DNA of 64,000 nucleotides, from contig MU832213.1 of NCBI GenBank assembly GCA_029204225.1, positions 17,786-81,785 of the forward strand, in the 5' to 3' direction. This DNA comes from Diphasiastrum complanatum. Its lineage: Eukaryota; Streptophyta; Lycopodiopsida; Lycopodiales; Lycopodiaceae. The notes beneath the pieces were generated by a model that saw nothing but the letters and a program-made list of their open reading frames with translations, made no database searches and was not told where the DNA came from. Shown here one piece after another: positions 1-11,340 of this stretch (position 1 is its first letter; the number at the start of each line of letters is the position of its first letter). A program made the translations under genes and the position numbers.

Positions 1-1556
1 ACTTCTGTTTTCTGTCTCTGTGTATTTGTATACCAAGGCAGAAATGAGCTTCGTTCAGATCGGTCATGTTGAATTCGGAAGATAGCATTGTCTTGGCCTC
101 TTTTAGCAGATCAGTACTGTTGCTAAAAAGCAATGTATTATCTACGTATAAAGTGATAATGATAAAAGACTACTGCACTGCTTTGAAGTAAACATTTGAA
201 TCTGAAGAGCTAGGTGTGTAGCCATGATCAATAAGGAAAGTATTGATCCTTTGAAACCATGCTCGAGCAGATTGCTTCAAGCCATAAAGTGCCTTATGGA
301 GTTTACACACATGATTGTGTTTACCCTCGATAATATAACCTTCGGGTTGCACCATGTAAATGTCTTCTTCGATAACTCCATTGAGATATGATGTCTGTAC
401 ATCCATTTGATGTATTTTCAAATCTGTTGCAGCGGCAAATGATAGCAAAAGTTGAATAGAAGAATGCTTGACTACTGGACTGAAGTTCTTAGTGTAATCA
501 ACGTTGTATACCTAAGAAAATCCTTTGGCGGCAAGTCGTGCCATTCTCATGTTGATGCTTCCATCTGCATTGTACTTGACTTTGGAAATCCATTTGCAAT
601 CAACTACATTTTTGCTAGCAGGTAATTTGACAATTATCCATGTCTGATTCTTGATAAGAGATGAATACTCTTTATCCATAGCTTCTTTCCAAAGATCTAA
701 ATCAGGCTGAACTGAGTGCCTCTTGGACAGATGTCGGTTCCTGAACAAGGTAGACTGCAGACTCGTCGATATACCATTAAGGTAGTTTGCTTGCTCTTGA
801 AGATCTTCTAGGTAATAGAGAAATTTTATAATTTTCATCATATTATAGTTGCCGAACTGCAACATCATCATCTTCTGATTCATCGTTGATTTGTTGTTCA
901 TCAAAAGTAGAAGAGGTTGGACCTTCAATGGGAATAGTCGACTGAGAAACTGGAAAGTTTAATATGTTAGGAGAATCTGACAGGTCGGCTACATGGGGAC
1001 TGCCTTTTTCTTTGAGGTCTTCAAACTGATCTTCGATGAAGATGACATCTCGGCTAGTGAATATCTTCAACTCGATGGGATCGAACAACTTGTAGGCTTG
1101 ATCTGAAGTAGTGTAGCTGATGAAAATACATTTGATACTCTAGAAGATGAGCTTCTTCTTGAGATCACGAGGTATCTGCGCAAACGCAGTACATTCAAAA
1201 ATTCGTATGTTTAAAAAAGAAGGTTTGGTACCTATCCAAACTTCGAATGGTATTTTGTCTGAGAGATCTTTAGTAGGACATCTGTTCTGAATATAGGTTG
1301 TTGTTGAGATAGCTTCAATCCAGAAGGACTTCGGAAGTGTTACATGTGATAACATGCACTTTGCCGATTCAACTAAGATTATGTCCTTTCTCTCAGCAAG
1401 ACCATTTGACTGAGGTGAATAGGAGGTAATGTATTCTTGCTCAATGCCATTGTTAAGACAATACTCCTTGAATTCGGTGGAGATGTATTATCCCCCGTTA
1501 TCTGACCTCAGTGCTTTGTTTCGTTTGCCAGTTTGATTCTCACTTAGAATTTGCTT
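1..1556 (-). mobile_element. Ty1/copia element A, decayed integrase-RT fragment
   Basis: Read on the minus strand, this holds the end of a copia integrase core (1140-1560; motifs LRSDNGG and SPQSNGLAERK), the integrase C-terminal region (843-1088, with FTSRDVIF), the start of reverse transcriptase (512-760, W-K-E-A-M and CKWISKVKYNADGS) and the RT core (1-448, IHQMDVQTSYLNG and LYGLKQSARAW). It continues beyond the left edge. The frame is broken between about 450 and 510 and there is a stop right after LRSDNGG, so it is not functional. The RT catalytic box near 139-153 reads YVDN rather than the family's YVDD. The integrase is cut at about 1557, where the LTR of element B begins, so B appears to have inserted into A. 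Family assignment is firm; exact borders are not. Confidence 0.88.
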
Positions 1557-1816
1557 TGCACAAGAACACAGATCATGCTACACGATAACACAGACAGAAA
1601 AACACTCTCCACAGCAAGCTCACATAGCAACTGTATTTCTCAAAATGAAATTACACTGTACATATAGTTGTTCACTCAGACAACCCATGCATGACCCAGG
1701 TTGTCGTTGGTGGGACGCGTGTCCCGTTGACTTGCCTCGTGACGAGGCCAACTGATCCTTATCAATTGATAGGACCCACAGTACAGTAACATAGTGATTC
1801 TACTTTAATTCTAACT
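1557..1816 (-). repeat. 3' LTR of copia element B
   Basis: About 260 bp lie between the interrupted integrase of element A and the end of element B's RNase H. On the minus strand a purine tract (AAGGGAGAGAG, rc of 1816-1826) sits just upstream, as expected of a polypurine tract. The segment begins TTAGAATTAAAG and ends in CA next to element A. It contains no reading frame. No matching 5' LTR was seen upstream of the gag at 6.4 kb, so this is assigned to element B by position and PPT only. Confidence 0.6.
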
Positions 1817-1870
1817 CTCTCCCTTAAAGTAGAGTCTACTTTTTATACAGTCGTATACATAGCTTTAAAG

Positions 1871-3445
1871 TCAACAAACTTTAAGTACAGAAAGCTTTGA
1901 TCTAGACTTATCAAACTTTTCTCCAACAAGTGGCTTAGTGAAAATATCAGCTAGTTGTTCTTCTGTGCTACAATGAACAACATGAATTTCACGACTCAGG
2001 AGCCTCTCACGTATAAAGTGATACTGAATCTCAATGTGTTTAGTTCTCGCATGGAACACTGGATTCTTTGCTAGCTGAATGCCACTCTGACTGTCACTAT
2101 GTAATGTCGTGGGATTTTTCTGCCTCATGCCAACTTCTTCCAAGATTTGTCTCAACCGTATAGCTTCCTGTGCTGCACTACACATTGCCTTATACTCTGC
2201 TTCTGTGGTGGAAAGAACAATTGTACTTTGCTTCTTACTAGACCAGAAAAAGCAACTACCACAAAACTGGAATACATACCATGTGGTGGATCTACGATCA
2301 TCATAGTCACCTCCCCAATCCGCATCCACATAGCCACACATTTTAGGTAAACCATCACGCTTCCTGTAAATCAAGCCATAATCTGAAGTGCCTTTTACAT
2401 AACGCAAAATGCATTTAGCTGTCTTTCAATGCATTTCCGTAGGTGTTGACATAAACTGACTTACAATGCCAACAACATAGCATATATTTAGTCTAGTCAT
2501 GGTAAGGTAAATCAAGCTCCCTACTAACTGTCTATACAGTGTAGCATCAAATGACTATGACTCATCAAGCTTAGAAAGCTTTTTACCTGGTCCAATAGGA
2601 GTATTTACTGGTTTGCAATCCTGCAACCTAAACCTGTGTAGCAACTCTTTGACATACTTCACCTGTGTTAAACCCACTTCGTGTCCTTTTTGCCACACCT
2701 CTACTCCAAGGCAATAATGCATTAGACTGAGATCTGTCATCTTGAATTGTTCCATGAAGTCTTTCTTGATTATATCTATCATCTCTTGATTATTTCTCAT
2801 AATAATCAAGTTATCAACATAAAGAGCAATCAAAGCAACCATACCATCAAAGCAAGAAGATTTCAATGTTTGGAGCATTTTTCCCAATGTTTAAAGCACA
2901 TTTCAAAAATTCTGTTTTCAGAAAATTTGGATTAGAGTGTGTTCTCACCATCCCCTTTGAACAAAAGTAGGCATCAATCCTGCTATACCACGCACGTGGT
3001 GCCTGTTTAAGACCATAAAGCGCTTTCTTCAAGCGACATACTTTATTTTCCTGTCCCTTCGTTACAAAGCCTTCAGGTTGATCCATGAACACCTCTTCTT
3101 CTAACTCACCATTTAGAAAACCAGATTTCACATCCATCTGATGCAAAGGCCAACCAAAATGTGAAGCTAAAGCAGCAAGTAGACGTAAAGTATTCCACTT
3201 ACATAATGACGCAAAGGTCTCCTCATAGTCAATGTCTTTACTTTGTGCAAACCCTTTGATCACCAATCTTGACTTGTGCTTTGCTATACTTCCATCTGCA
3301 TGGTACTTAGTTCTGTATACCCATTTGCAACCAATGGGTTTCTTGCCAAAGAGTGGTTCTACTAAGTCCCACGTGCTATGCTTAGCGATTGACTCCATCT
3401 CCTCTCCCATGGCCTTGACCCAAATGTCATCATCCTTCGCTTCAG
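1871..3445 (-). pseudogene. copia element B reverse transcriptase and RNase H
   Basis: RT begins near 3445 (DIWVKAMGEEMES, CKWVYRTKYHADGS), continues through WPLHQMDVKSGFLNGEL and LKKALYGLKQAPRAWY, and has YVDN in the catalytic box near 2810-2822 instead of YVDD. About 60 bp of foreign AT-rich sequence (2870-2935) replaces the segment before it. RNase H (1871-2407) is well preserved: DADWGGDYDDRRST, LSTTEAEYKAM, LHSDSQSGIQLAKNPVFHAR and LADIFTKPL. A stop separates the parts near 2430. Missing the second catalytic Asp and broken in frame, it should be inactive. Confidence 0.88.
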
Positions 3446-3449
3446 CTTT

Positions 3450-3785
3450 CCTGTGTTGGTGTTACCATTAACCAAGTTGAGCTAGTCCAAGTCATACTGA
3501 ATGGCTTGAGAGATGACTATACAAGAACCAAGGAGGATCCATCTTCCACAAGAGGGATCATGCTTGGATATGCAAGCTCAAGCAAGGGATACAAAGTCTA
3601 TCTCCCATCCTTGAACAAATTTGTTGTTTCAAGGGATGTCATCTTTGATAAACATCATATGCATATGCTTGAAGAAGGCTCAAGTGCTCCAACAATCAAG
3701 AAGAAGATGGTCGAGGAGCAAGATCTTGGTTTTGAGGAGGAGCTCATGGAGGAGCAAGCACCAAACCCACCTATCCATAAGTCCA
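3450..3785 (+). mobile_element. Opposite-strand copia integrase-hinge fragment
   Basis: The plus-strand translation has the integrase C-terminal/hinge pattern RGIMLGYASSSKGYKVYLPS...KFVVSRDVIFDK followed by an acidic stretch. It interrupts the minus-strand element B exactly between its integrase tail (LSSIIHSKEP) and RT start (AEAKDDDIWVKAM). It has no LTRs and is only about 335 bp, so it is a filler or template-switch scrap rather than a whole insertion. Confidence 0.7.
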
Positions 3786-5010
3786 AGGTTCTTTGCTGTG
3801 AATAATGCTAGATAGGAGAGCATAATTTGCTTCATACCTTTCAGGTTGTGTCTTATCTCTTGTTGATCTTCGTAGCTCTCCCTGGCTAGATGATCCTGGA
3901 AAGTCATCCATGTCGCGGCTCTCCAACAATCTCTCAAACCACTTAGGGAGCTTCATGTCAGATGATCGGCTTCCTGGTGAAAATGTATCCCACGGTATAT
4001 CCTTCTCCTTGTGTTTGTCACCTGCAACTTCAATCCTTCTTGCACCAAAAGGTTTGTCCCTACCTCTCCAACCTGTCTCTTGAGGTTGAGTAGTAGTATC
4101 TTGAGATGTATCCTCTTTTTCATCACTTGAAGGGTCAATGAATGGATCATCATCAGATGGTATCCTCACTATACCATCTTTCCCACTGGATGCATCTATC
4201 TTCTCAGCATCCTCGTCTTCATACATCTTGGATTCATCAAAGATAACATCACGACTTACATGTATTTTGTTTTCCACTAGATCAAAACATCTATAGCCTT
4301 TCACACGATCATCATTTCCTAGGAATATGCACTTGATAGATTTTACATCAAGTTTACGTCTCTCTTGCTTAGGAATGTGTACAAAGGCCTTACATCCAAA
4401 GATTCGCAAGTGGTTCACCTTTGATTTCTTCTTCGTGAATGCTTCCTCAGGTGTTATCTTTGTTATGGCAATGGTAGGACTTCTATTTTGAAGATAGACT
4501 GTCGTACTGCATGCTTCTGACCAAAAATCTTTTGGTAGTTTCATCTCAGCTAGCATAGATCTGGCACTTTCCACAATCGTACGATTCTTGCACTCAGCTA
4601 CACCATTGAGAGCAGGAGTCTAAGCTTGCGTAAATTGTCTTTTAGTCCCACATTGATCACAAAGATCATTGAAGTCATTAGACTTGTACTCACCTCCACT
4701 ATCTGATCTTAGGACTTTGATCTTCCTACATGTCTGATTTTCGACCAATGCTTTGAAGCTCTTGAAGTTGTCAAATGCATCTGATTTCTTCTTCAAGAAG
4801 TAGATCCACATCTTACATGACATATCATCAATAAAGGTCATGAAATAGAAGGCTTTACCTAAGGACATGGTCCTCATAGGCCCTCATAAATCTGTGTGGA
4901 TTAAATCCAAGATGTTCTTTGCTCTTGCAATATCCCCTTTATTGAACTTCTCTCGATGTTGCTTCCCATATACACAAGATTCGCACATTGATTTCAAGTG
5001 ATCTTCTATG
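3786..5010 (-). pseudogene. copia element B integrase
   Basis: The minus-strand product carries the rve integrase core: FMTFIDDMSCKMWIYFL (first catalytic D region), KVLRSDSGGEYKSNDF (second D), and NGVAECKNRTIVESARSML with the catalytic E. Then come FWSEACSTTVYLQNRSP and the C-terminal FGCKAFVHIPKQERRKLD and KIHVSRDVIFDE motifs. Stops occur near 4890 and at 4620. The C-terminal linker reads into RT but is interrupted at about 3785 by a plus-strand copia fragment. Integrase inserts element cDNA into chromosomes; this copy is inactive. Confidence 0.87.
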
Positions 5011-5018
5011 GTAGGCAA

Positions 5019-5520
5019 TCATGTTACCATCTCCAATTTTCTCATCAAACTGAGGCTTCTTAGGTTCAAGTGACCAAGCCTCTTATGCCACAACTCAGTT
5101 TGCGATGGAATGGACGATACAAGTCCATGTTGCCCCTTGATTGTAGCATTCAACTTGTACAATTTTGTATTGGGCTTCCTTACTCCATCCGCAATAACTT
5201 TGAACTTTTGGTTCACATCTTTCATAAAGCAACGATCATGGGTGAATTCTACTTTCAACTTTTGATCAGTAATGACTCCAACACAAAGTAGATTTCTCTT
5301 CAAACCTGGTACATAAAGTTCCTCCCTGATCATCTTGCTTTTGCCATCAGGTAGTTGGATTGAAACAATGCCTATCCCCTTGATCTTGCACACATCGCCA
5401 TTTGCTTGTGAAACGGACGTTCCATTATCCAACACTTTCAAGCTACTGAACCAATTCTTGTTACCTGTCATGTGTCTTGTGGCTCCCGAGTCAATATATC
5501 ATGCTTGATCATCTTGATTA
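5019..5520 (-). pseudogene. copia element B aspartic protease / GAG-pre-integrase
   Basis: Minus-strand translation shows the copia protease active site, YIDSGATRHMTG, at about 5465-5500, directly preceded by a TGA where the family usually has W. The downstream region ends with the GAG-pre-integrase motif LWHKRLGHLNLRSL (about 5045-5090), which holds the first His residues of the integrase zinc-binding domain. A stop follows at 5018. The protease would cleave the Gag-Pol polyprotein; this copy cannot be translated through. Confidence 0.82.
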
Positions 5521-6398
5521 GATGACAATGCAGATATGAAGATGCTAGAGTCTTCAATCTCACCCTCATCGACAAGGTTACCTGCTTGCTTTGGTTTTCC
5601 CTTGTCTTGTTCCGCCAGGAATTTGCGACATTCACTCTTCCAATGGCCCTTTTTACCACAATGGAAGCACTTGTCTTTTTTCTTGGTCTTACTGGAAGAT
5701 CCCTCATCCTCCTGAGTCTTGGCAAATTGTTGTTTAGACTTCTTCTTGCCCTTGCCCTTGTCTTGTTTTTGGCGTGTCGCAAGTGCTTGATCGTCAGTAT
5801 TTTGACGTCCAGTTTTCACCATTTCTTGCCATTGCGCGTCCTACATCAAGATTTTTGTGAGCTCGTCAAAGGTTGACAATCTTCTTCTTGATGCTATTCC
5901 GCTCACAAACATCTGATAGGGTTCTGCAATGCTGCACAATGCATTGTGCACCAACTCCACATCACGTATGCGCTCACCAATAGAATGCAGTTCATCCCTC
6001 ATTGTCTTGATTCTGGTCATGTACGTCTGAATGTGCTCTCCTTGTTCCATTCGGGCACTATTCAGCTTTGACTTCAGAAAAATGATTCTTGACAGATTTG
6101 ACGTATTGAACTGCTCCTTTAGCACATCCCATGTCTATCTGGGTGTAACAACATCACAAATGTGGGTAATGATGTGATCCTTCACTAACAAGTTAATGAA
6201 GATCATGGCTTTTCTCATCTTTTTGTCGAACACTTTGATATCCGCTTCATTTGGCGGCTTTCTCTCATCACCTGTGACGACTTCCCACACATCTTTCTCC
6301 ATCAATATGTTTTTCATTTTGAATTTCCACACTGCATAGTTGGAAATCCCGTCCAATTTGCTACTTTCACTCAAAATGGACTCTCCCATGTTTGCCAT
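5499..6398 (-). pseudogene. copia element B gag (capsid and CCHC zinc knuckle)
   Basis: The minus-strand product starts MANMGESILSESSKLDG at 6398, followed by the copia gag N-terminal pattern (YAVWKFKMKNILMEKDVWEVV). It continues through the UBN2/gag-polypeptide domain (5841-6125; EQFNTSNLSRIIFLKSKL, YMTRIKTMRDEL) to a lysine-rich linker and one zinc knuckle, CFHCGKKGHWKSEC, at about 5630-5675. Gag packages the element RNA in cytoplasmic particles. A stop near 6126 and another near 5840 split the frame, so this copy is dead. The start is chosen as the first ATG giving the conserved gag N-terminus. Confidence 0.85.
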
Positions 6399-8013
6399 TG
6401 CAAAACTGCTTGAAGCTTCTGCCGTAGGCTAAAAGCAGTATGCCGAGGCCAATTGTGATGTCAGAAGTTGAAAATAATGACCTGCACTTTTTCCCTTACC
6501 AGGCCACTTAGCGCTTTCCCACCAATTTGAAAGCCAAATCGGTGTCACCTTCCAAAATGCACTCAGTCGTCAACTCCCAACTACGTGCCCTGTGGAATGG
6601 TGAAATTGCTTTTGACGCACTCCAAACACTTTCTCCACTGCAATCACTCTGTTTTGATGTACCGTACTTGTAGGTACAGTCTGGGTGCCCTTCGTTTGGA
6701 GGTTATAGCCTTTCGTTTGGGTTAAAACGGGCAAAGGACCCAAAAATAGGGATTTTCTTTGTTTTTGAACTGTTTCTTTACCTTGAAGAAACTTCACTCT
6801 TCACTTGTGAAGGGACCCAACTCCAATTTCAGTATGAAAATTTTTAATGAAGTTGAAGGCCGAAATACACTTCAATTCTTTAGGGCCCACTTTAGTTAAA
6901 TCCAATGATAGCTTTCAATTCTGTGGTTCAGATGCAATTAATCTTGTCTGTCGATCGTTGGCCATCTAATTACTTGCTTGTTTCGGTCACTATAATCGCA
7001 ATGAACGAACTGTCTTGAGTTCTTTTAATCAAACTTCGTACAACAATTCTTAATGTTAGCAATGAAAAAATTCATGTGAACAGTATTCTAATCCCTCAAT
7101 ATGGTTGTCACTACTGACGAGTATGAAGAATTGAAGTGCCATGAAATGATCATGAATTTACTACTCGTTGATGCTTTACTTTCATTAACGAGGCTTCTTT
7201 TGAAGTGTATTGCTTTTTGTTTGAACCTTTGATTACACTTCAACTATTTCTAATATAAATGGTATGATGGGTTCAGTTATATGACTTGGATGATGCCTGT
7301 CTGTTAAAGTCTATATATACTTATTTGTGGACAGTAACGCCCTGACAATTTGAAATTGACAGTGCAATAAACATTTTTCTAAGTTGTTATTTAGAAAAAG
7401 AGATGGTGTTCCGATAAGCATTTTGAAAAGGGTAATGGCAGATAGTTTTGAACTCTACTATAAAACTAGTCTGGATGTAATTGTCTACTTTAGTCGTACT
7501 TTTGTAGTTGTTGACTTTCAAGCACTGATTATACACTGTTAATCTTATAATTTTGTAAATGTACAAATTGTGAAAAACAACAGTTTAACGAAAATGGTCT
7601 CTGTCACAAATAGACTACGAGACTGATAGATCACAATGATTACCAATAGATCATGCAGTACTCATTAGGAGAATAGAGTAAAGCTGAAACAATGTTCGAC
7701 GTTTTACTCATGATATGGACAAAATTAGAGTCACCTAACTTGGTAATGACTACTTGTTGTGACATGGATAACAACTGAGAGTATGTGTAGACACTTGTAG
7801 TTCCCACAATAATGTCCTTGTTCTAACACGGTTGTTGTTGTAGATGGATGCAGGTGAGCATATTCTCCTCAACTCGAAGCTTTTGCTGGTTGTTAGGTTT
7901 GGTCAATATGATATGTTTGACTGTGATGACTCTATACGAATTTGATTTACTATAATATTTGTATGTTTGGTATTGTGGTGATAATGGGTAATTTTGTTTA
8001 GATTTGTTAGGTT

Positions 8014-8015
<2 letters not shown>
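6399..8015. other. No recognised gene; decayed repeat DNA
   Basis: About 1.6 kb of AT-rich DNA upstream of copia element B. A minus-strand frame at 6570-6797 has no recognisable domain and may be element leader or a degraded LTR. I see no LTR matching the one at 1557-1816 and no primer-binding site. The remaining short frames look random. Confidence 0.5.

Positions 8016-8073
<58 letters not shown>
8016..8073. repeat. (AC)n microsatellite
   Basis: An uninterrupted AC dinucleotide run of about 29 units. It generates spurious poly-Cys/Val frames on the minus strand, which are not genes. Confidence 0.97.
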
Positions 8074-8075
<2 letters not shown>

Positions 8076-8319
8076 ACTCAATTTTAATGTTGAGTAGGTA
8101 TATTGTTTTGTTAAGAATTGCTTTCAACTGATGACTTAGAGCCAAATATAATGGTATGCTGATTTAGCTATCCATTGTGGATACCAAATTTTTTCTTATA
8201 CTCAATGGTTCCTTGGCGGTCATCTAATGGGTATGAGTTTGGCTCTCAAAAGGGTGCACTTGAGTATTAGTGAATCTTACATATGCGATTCTCAATAACA
8301 ATTGGCTCTATAGAAAAAA

Positions 8320-8792
8320 TGTAAAGACCACTAGGGAAAACCCCTAAGATGAGGATAGGAAAACACAATAAGAGAGACTATGGAGCCAAACCGCCCAACC
8401 AAACCTGGATCTAGCCCCCAAGCCATGCCATGTGAAAGCTAGAGGAGAAGAGAAAAGCTAGTAACCTAAACCCATTATGTCAACGAGATAATTCCTATCT
8501 CATTATATAGAAAATAGAGTTTTGTGCATGGACCCATGTAGTCTCCATGCAGGTCAACTATAAATAGGTCACATCTCTTCGTGCAGTCCTCTTGCCTATA
8601 TCCTTCACACGTACATGCACTACTCCATATGTCTCAATTAGAGTGTCTGGGTCCTCTCAAGGTAATATATTAGTCACAAATTGGCCTTGACATAGAATTA
8701 AATCACGACATGACCAACAGTCTTGAATACCGGAGGGCCGATCTACCATATTAGGACTATTCCAGGTCCTTAACCGAATATGTCCATAACAT
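8320..8792 (-). repeat. 3' LTR of the non-autonomous element
   Basis: 473 bp with TG at 8320-8321 and CA at 8791-8792 on the plus strand. It differs from the right copy by scattered substitutions and a few short indels. Confidence 0.88.
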
Positions 8793-8808
8793 TCTTCCCC
8801 CTTAAATT
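8793..8808 (-). other. Polypurine tract
   Basis: On the minus strand this reads as a G-rich purine run (AAGGGGGAAGAA) immediately followed by the LTR start TGTTATGG. This is the expected plus-strand priming site of an LTR retroelement. Confidence 0.8.
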
Positions 8809-10794
8809 GCTTCTATCCTTAGAAGCTCCTCAAAACAGAAAAGAATTATAGGTTCGGTTCCTTTAACTTTCAATATTAACCGAGAAAATCATTATCTTTA
8901 GTCTGACTTTCATATCAAACAAGTAATCAGAGATAAAACCTATTTCCAATCGTTAATCCATGTTCTGGAGTATAACTCAAGTTTGAAAAGTACACTAAGC
9001 GATAAATTTATCGATTGGGTTATACTCACCACAAGTTAGTAACATCACCTTCATGTAAAACACTTACATGAACCACTGAATGAAATATTTCCTAAATTAG
9101 GAGATTAAAGTTAAAGAAAAATAATAATAATTACAGTATGAAATTATCCACAAACTCTGGCAAACAATTCATAAAAAGCTTCCAAGTACAACTATCTTTA
9201 GAATCTAATTCTAAGATATGAAAATTCATTCAACTAGAATTTCTAGGAGAATCATTAATATATAAAATGATTAAAACTCAACTCCGAGTATCCTAAATAC
9301 TCTTTTGAGTTAAATGCTCTTGTTTCTAGCATCAAATGCAAGAAAATTGTCTGTCTCCTATGATATCTGGAGATCCAATCAAAAGAAAAACTGTACTCAA
9401 GCATATGCAGACCATAAACTGTAGCAGAATAGCATAAATTAAATTCTCCACAAATAAAATACCTATCTTGTGAGAATGTCTGTGAGATCCATAGGTTCTC
9501 AATTAAAGTATTAGAGTAAAGAGATTCAAAACACTGGTATGAATTCTTACTCAAATAATAGATCAAGAATTAATTATCACACTTAAAAATCATCACAATT
9601 TCTTATAATTCTCTAACAGCAATTAAGTATCTATTTATGATCCGTCAATCATAAATATTTAGATTCTTATGACTCGTCAATCATAATATTCTGGAATCCA
9701 AAACCATACTTAATCATTACACGATACTAGAGCATATGTCCAACATTACTCAAGAAAAGTAACAATTATTCCAAAAAAATTTCCACTAGAAAAATATTGG
9801 ATTTTAAGAATATTCTCTAAACCGGATTGTCACAGAAGTGCTAGATATTCAAGTTCTATATGCCATTGGTAATTAAAGATAGAAAGCATACCAAAACAAT
9901 AATGACAATCATCTTCAACCACAAAACTTTAGATTACAGTCTACAATCAAGTCTAGATACCCAAAGTCTTGCTAAATATCAATTCAGTTATTATTCTCAG
10001 ATTCATTATGATTTGCAATCCAATTGAGCTCTCAAGGTTACAATCACTAATGATCTAAGTCTATTCCTTAACTAAGGAATATTCTATACCAAGAATATTG
10101 TATATCCAATGCACATAATTTTAACTGATGAATGCAAATGATTCAGTAACCATGCATATTACAAGCAATATAACTATCAGTTTCTGGTGAATCCTCATCA
10201 CGTTTTACCAATTAACTTCATCATGGAGTAATCAACTAGTCAAGTTAATTGCCAGTAATTCAGAAATCTTAAATGTCTAGGTGCAGATCTTAATTATACA
10301 TGTATAACACCACATTTAGATCCTGAATCAATGTGTTAAGTGCACCAAATAATCCTAGCAACCAAGAATACACAATATTGATTGTGCACATATGTGAATA
10401 ATCTCACTATGACCCAGTACATAAACACATTCTATCTGGCAGATTCCTCCAGAATCCACATATGTTACTCACATATTTCACTACTCCCAAATTGAAAGTT
10501 AAAGTTGAATTTTTTCCTATTTTGTTGAATATATTTGGTTAAAATTTGAAATCGGTTACTTGTCTGATATATTTCTAATTGGTACTGATCATTAGTAATG
10601 GATCAAGTGAACGTTAAGATACTCGTCAAAAATTTAAAACCGTAAAACAATACGAAATGGGCATGCTTTAACCCATAAATTTGTGAATCCAACTCCATAA
10701 TTCCCTTGAGAAAAGCAGCACTCCAACCGGGATGTAAATCCAAGCACTTCAAACTTCCAAACCGATGTCCTATCCAAGACCGCATCTTAGCCGA

Positions 10795-10806
10795 GCTCTG
10801 ATACCA
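10795..10806 (-). other. Primer-binding site (initiator tRNA-Met)
   Basis: The plus strand is gctctgatacca, so the minus strand is TGGTATCAGAGC, complementary to the 3' end of plant initiator tRNA-Met. It is separated from the 5' LTR by one base, the normal arrangement. Confidence 0.9.
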
Positions 10807-10807
10807 A

Positions 10808-11287
10808 TGTAAAGACCACTAGGGAAAACCCCTAAGATGAGGATAGGAAAACACAATAAGAGAGACTATGGAGCCAAACCGCCCAACCAGACCTAGATCA
10901 AACCTGGATCTAGCCCCCAAGCCATGCCATGTGAAAGCTAGAGGAGAAGAGAGAAGCTGGTAACCTAAACCCATTATGTCCACGAGATAATCCCTACCTC
11001 ATTATATAGAGAGTAGAGTCCTGTGCATGAACCCATGCAATCTCCATGCATGTCAACTATAAATAGGTCACATCTCTTCATGCAGTCCTCCTGCCTATAT
11101 TCGTCACATGTATATGCACTACTCCATAGGTCTCAATTAGAGTGTCTGGGTCCTCTCAAGGTTATTAGTCACAAACTGGCCTTGACATGGAATTAAATCA
11201 CAACGTGACCAACAATCTCGAATATCGGAGGGCTGGTCTACCATATTAGGACTATTCCATGTCCTTAACCGAATATGGCCATATGTA
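10808..11287 (-). repeat. 5' LTR of the non-autonomous element
   Basis: About 480 bp matching 8320-8792 over its whole length. It has a 15-bp local duplication-like insert (AGACCTAGATCAAAC region near 10890) absent from the left copy. The outer end is slightly degraded (cataTGTATAA instead of cataACA), so its border is uncertain by a few bases. Confidence 0.85.
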
Positions 11288-11340
11288 TAATTACTCAAAT
11301 TGATAACTACTAATTCTAACCAGACTTATGTTATACGTTC

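Larger units (their letters stand above)
1817..6398 (-). mobile_element. Ty1/copia element B, near full-length gag-pol with stops
   Basis: On the minus strand the domain order is gag, protease, integrase, RT and RNase H, diagnostic of Ty1/copia (Pseudoviridae-type) retrotransposons. Gag starts at 6398 and RNase H ends near 1871. The frame is interrupted by at least four stops (near 6126, 5502, 5018 and 4890), by an opposite-strand copia insert at about 3450-3785, and by a short AT-rich replacement near 2870-2935. The stops near 5502 and 4890 stand where tryptophan is expected (TGG to TGA), as methylcytosine deamination would produce. It lies inside element A. No 5' LTR or primer-binding site is visible beyond 6400, so the 5' end looks truncated. 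Confidence 0.9.
8320..11287 (-). mobile_element. Non-autonomous LTR retrotransposon (two LTRs, PPT, PBS, no genes)
   Basis: Two near-identical direct repeats, 8320-8792 and about 10808-11287, flank a 2.0-kb interior. Both begin TGTAAAGACCACTAGGG on the plus strand. Just inside the right repeat lies the rc of TGGTATCAGAGC, the standard initiator-tRNA-Met primer-binding site; just inside the left repeat is the rc of a polypurine tract, followed by the LTR start TGTTATGGACATATTCGG. These fix a minus-strand orientation, so the right LTR is the 5' one. The interior has no frame with gag or pol motifs; the longest (9255-9566) is unrecognised. At about 3 kb it lies between typical TRIM and LARD sizes and would need proteins from another element. 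Confidence 0.9.

Noticed and set aside
7823-8145. Minus-strand frames with long Cys-Val repeats
   Set aside because: They are translations of the (AC)n microsatellite and not coding.
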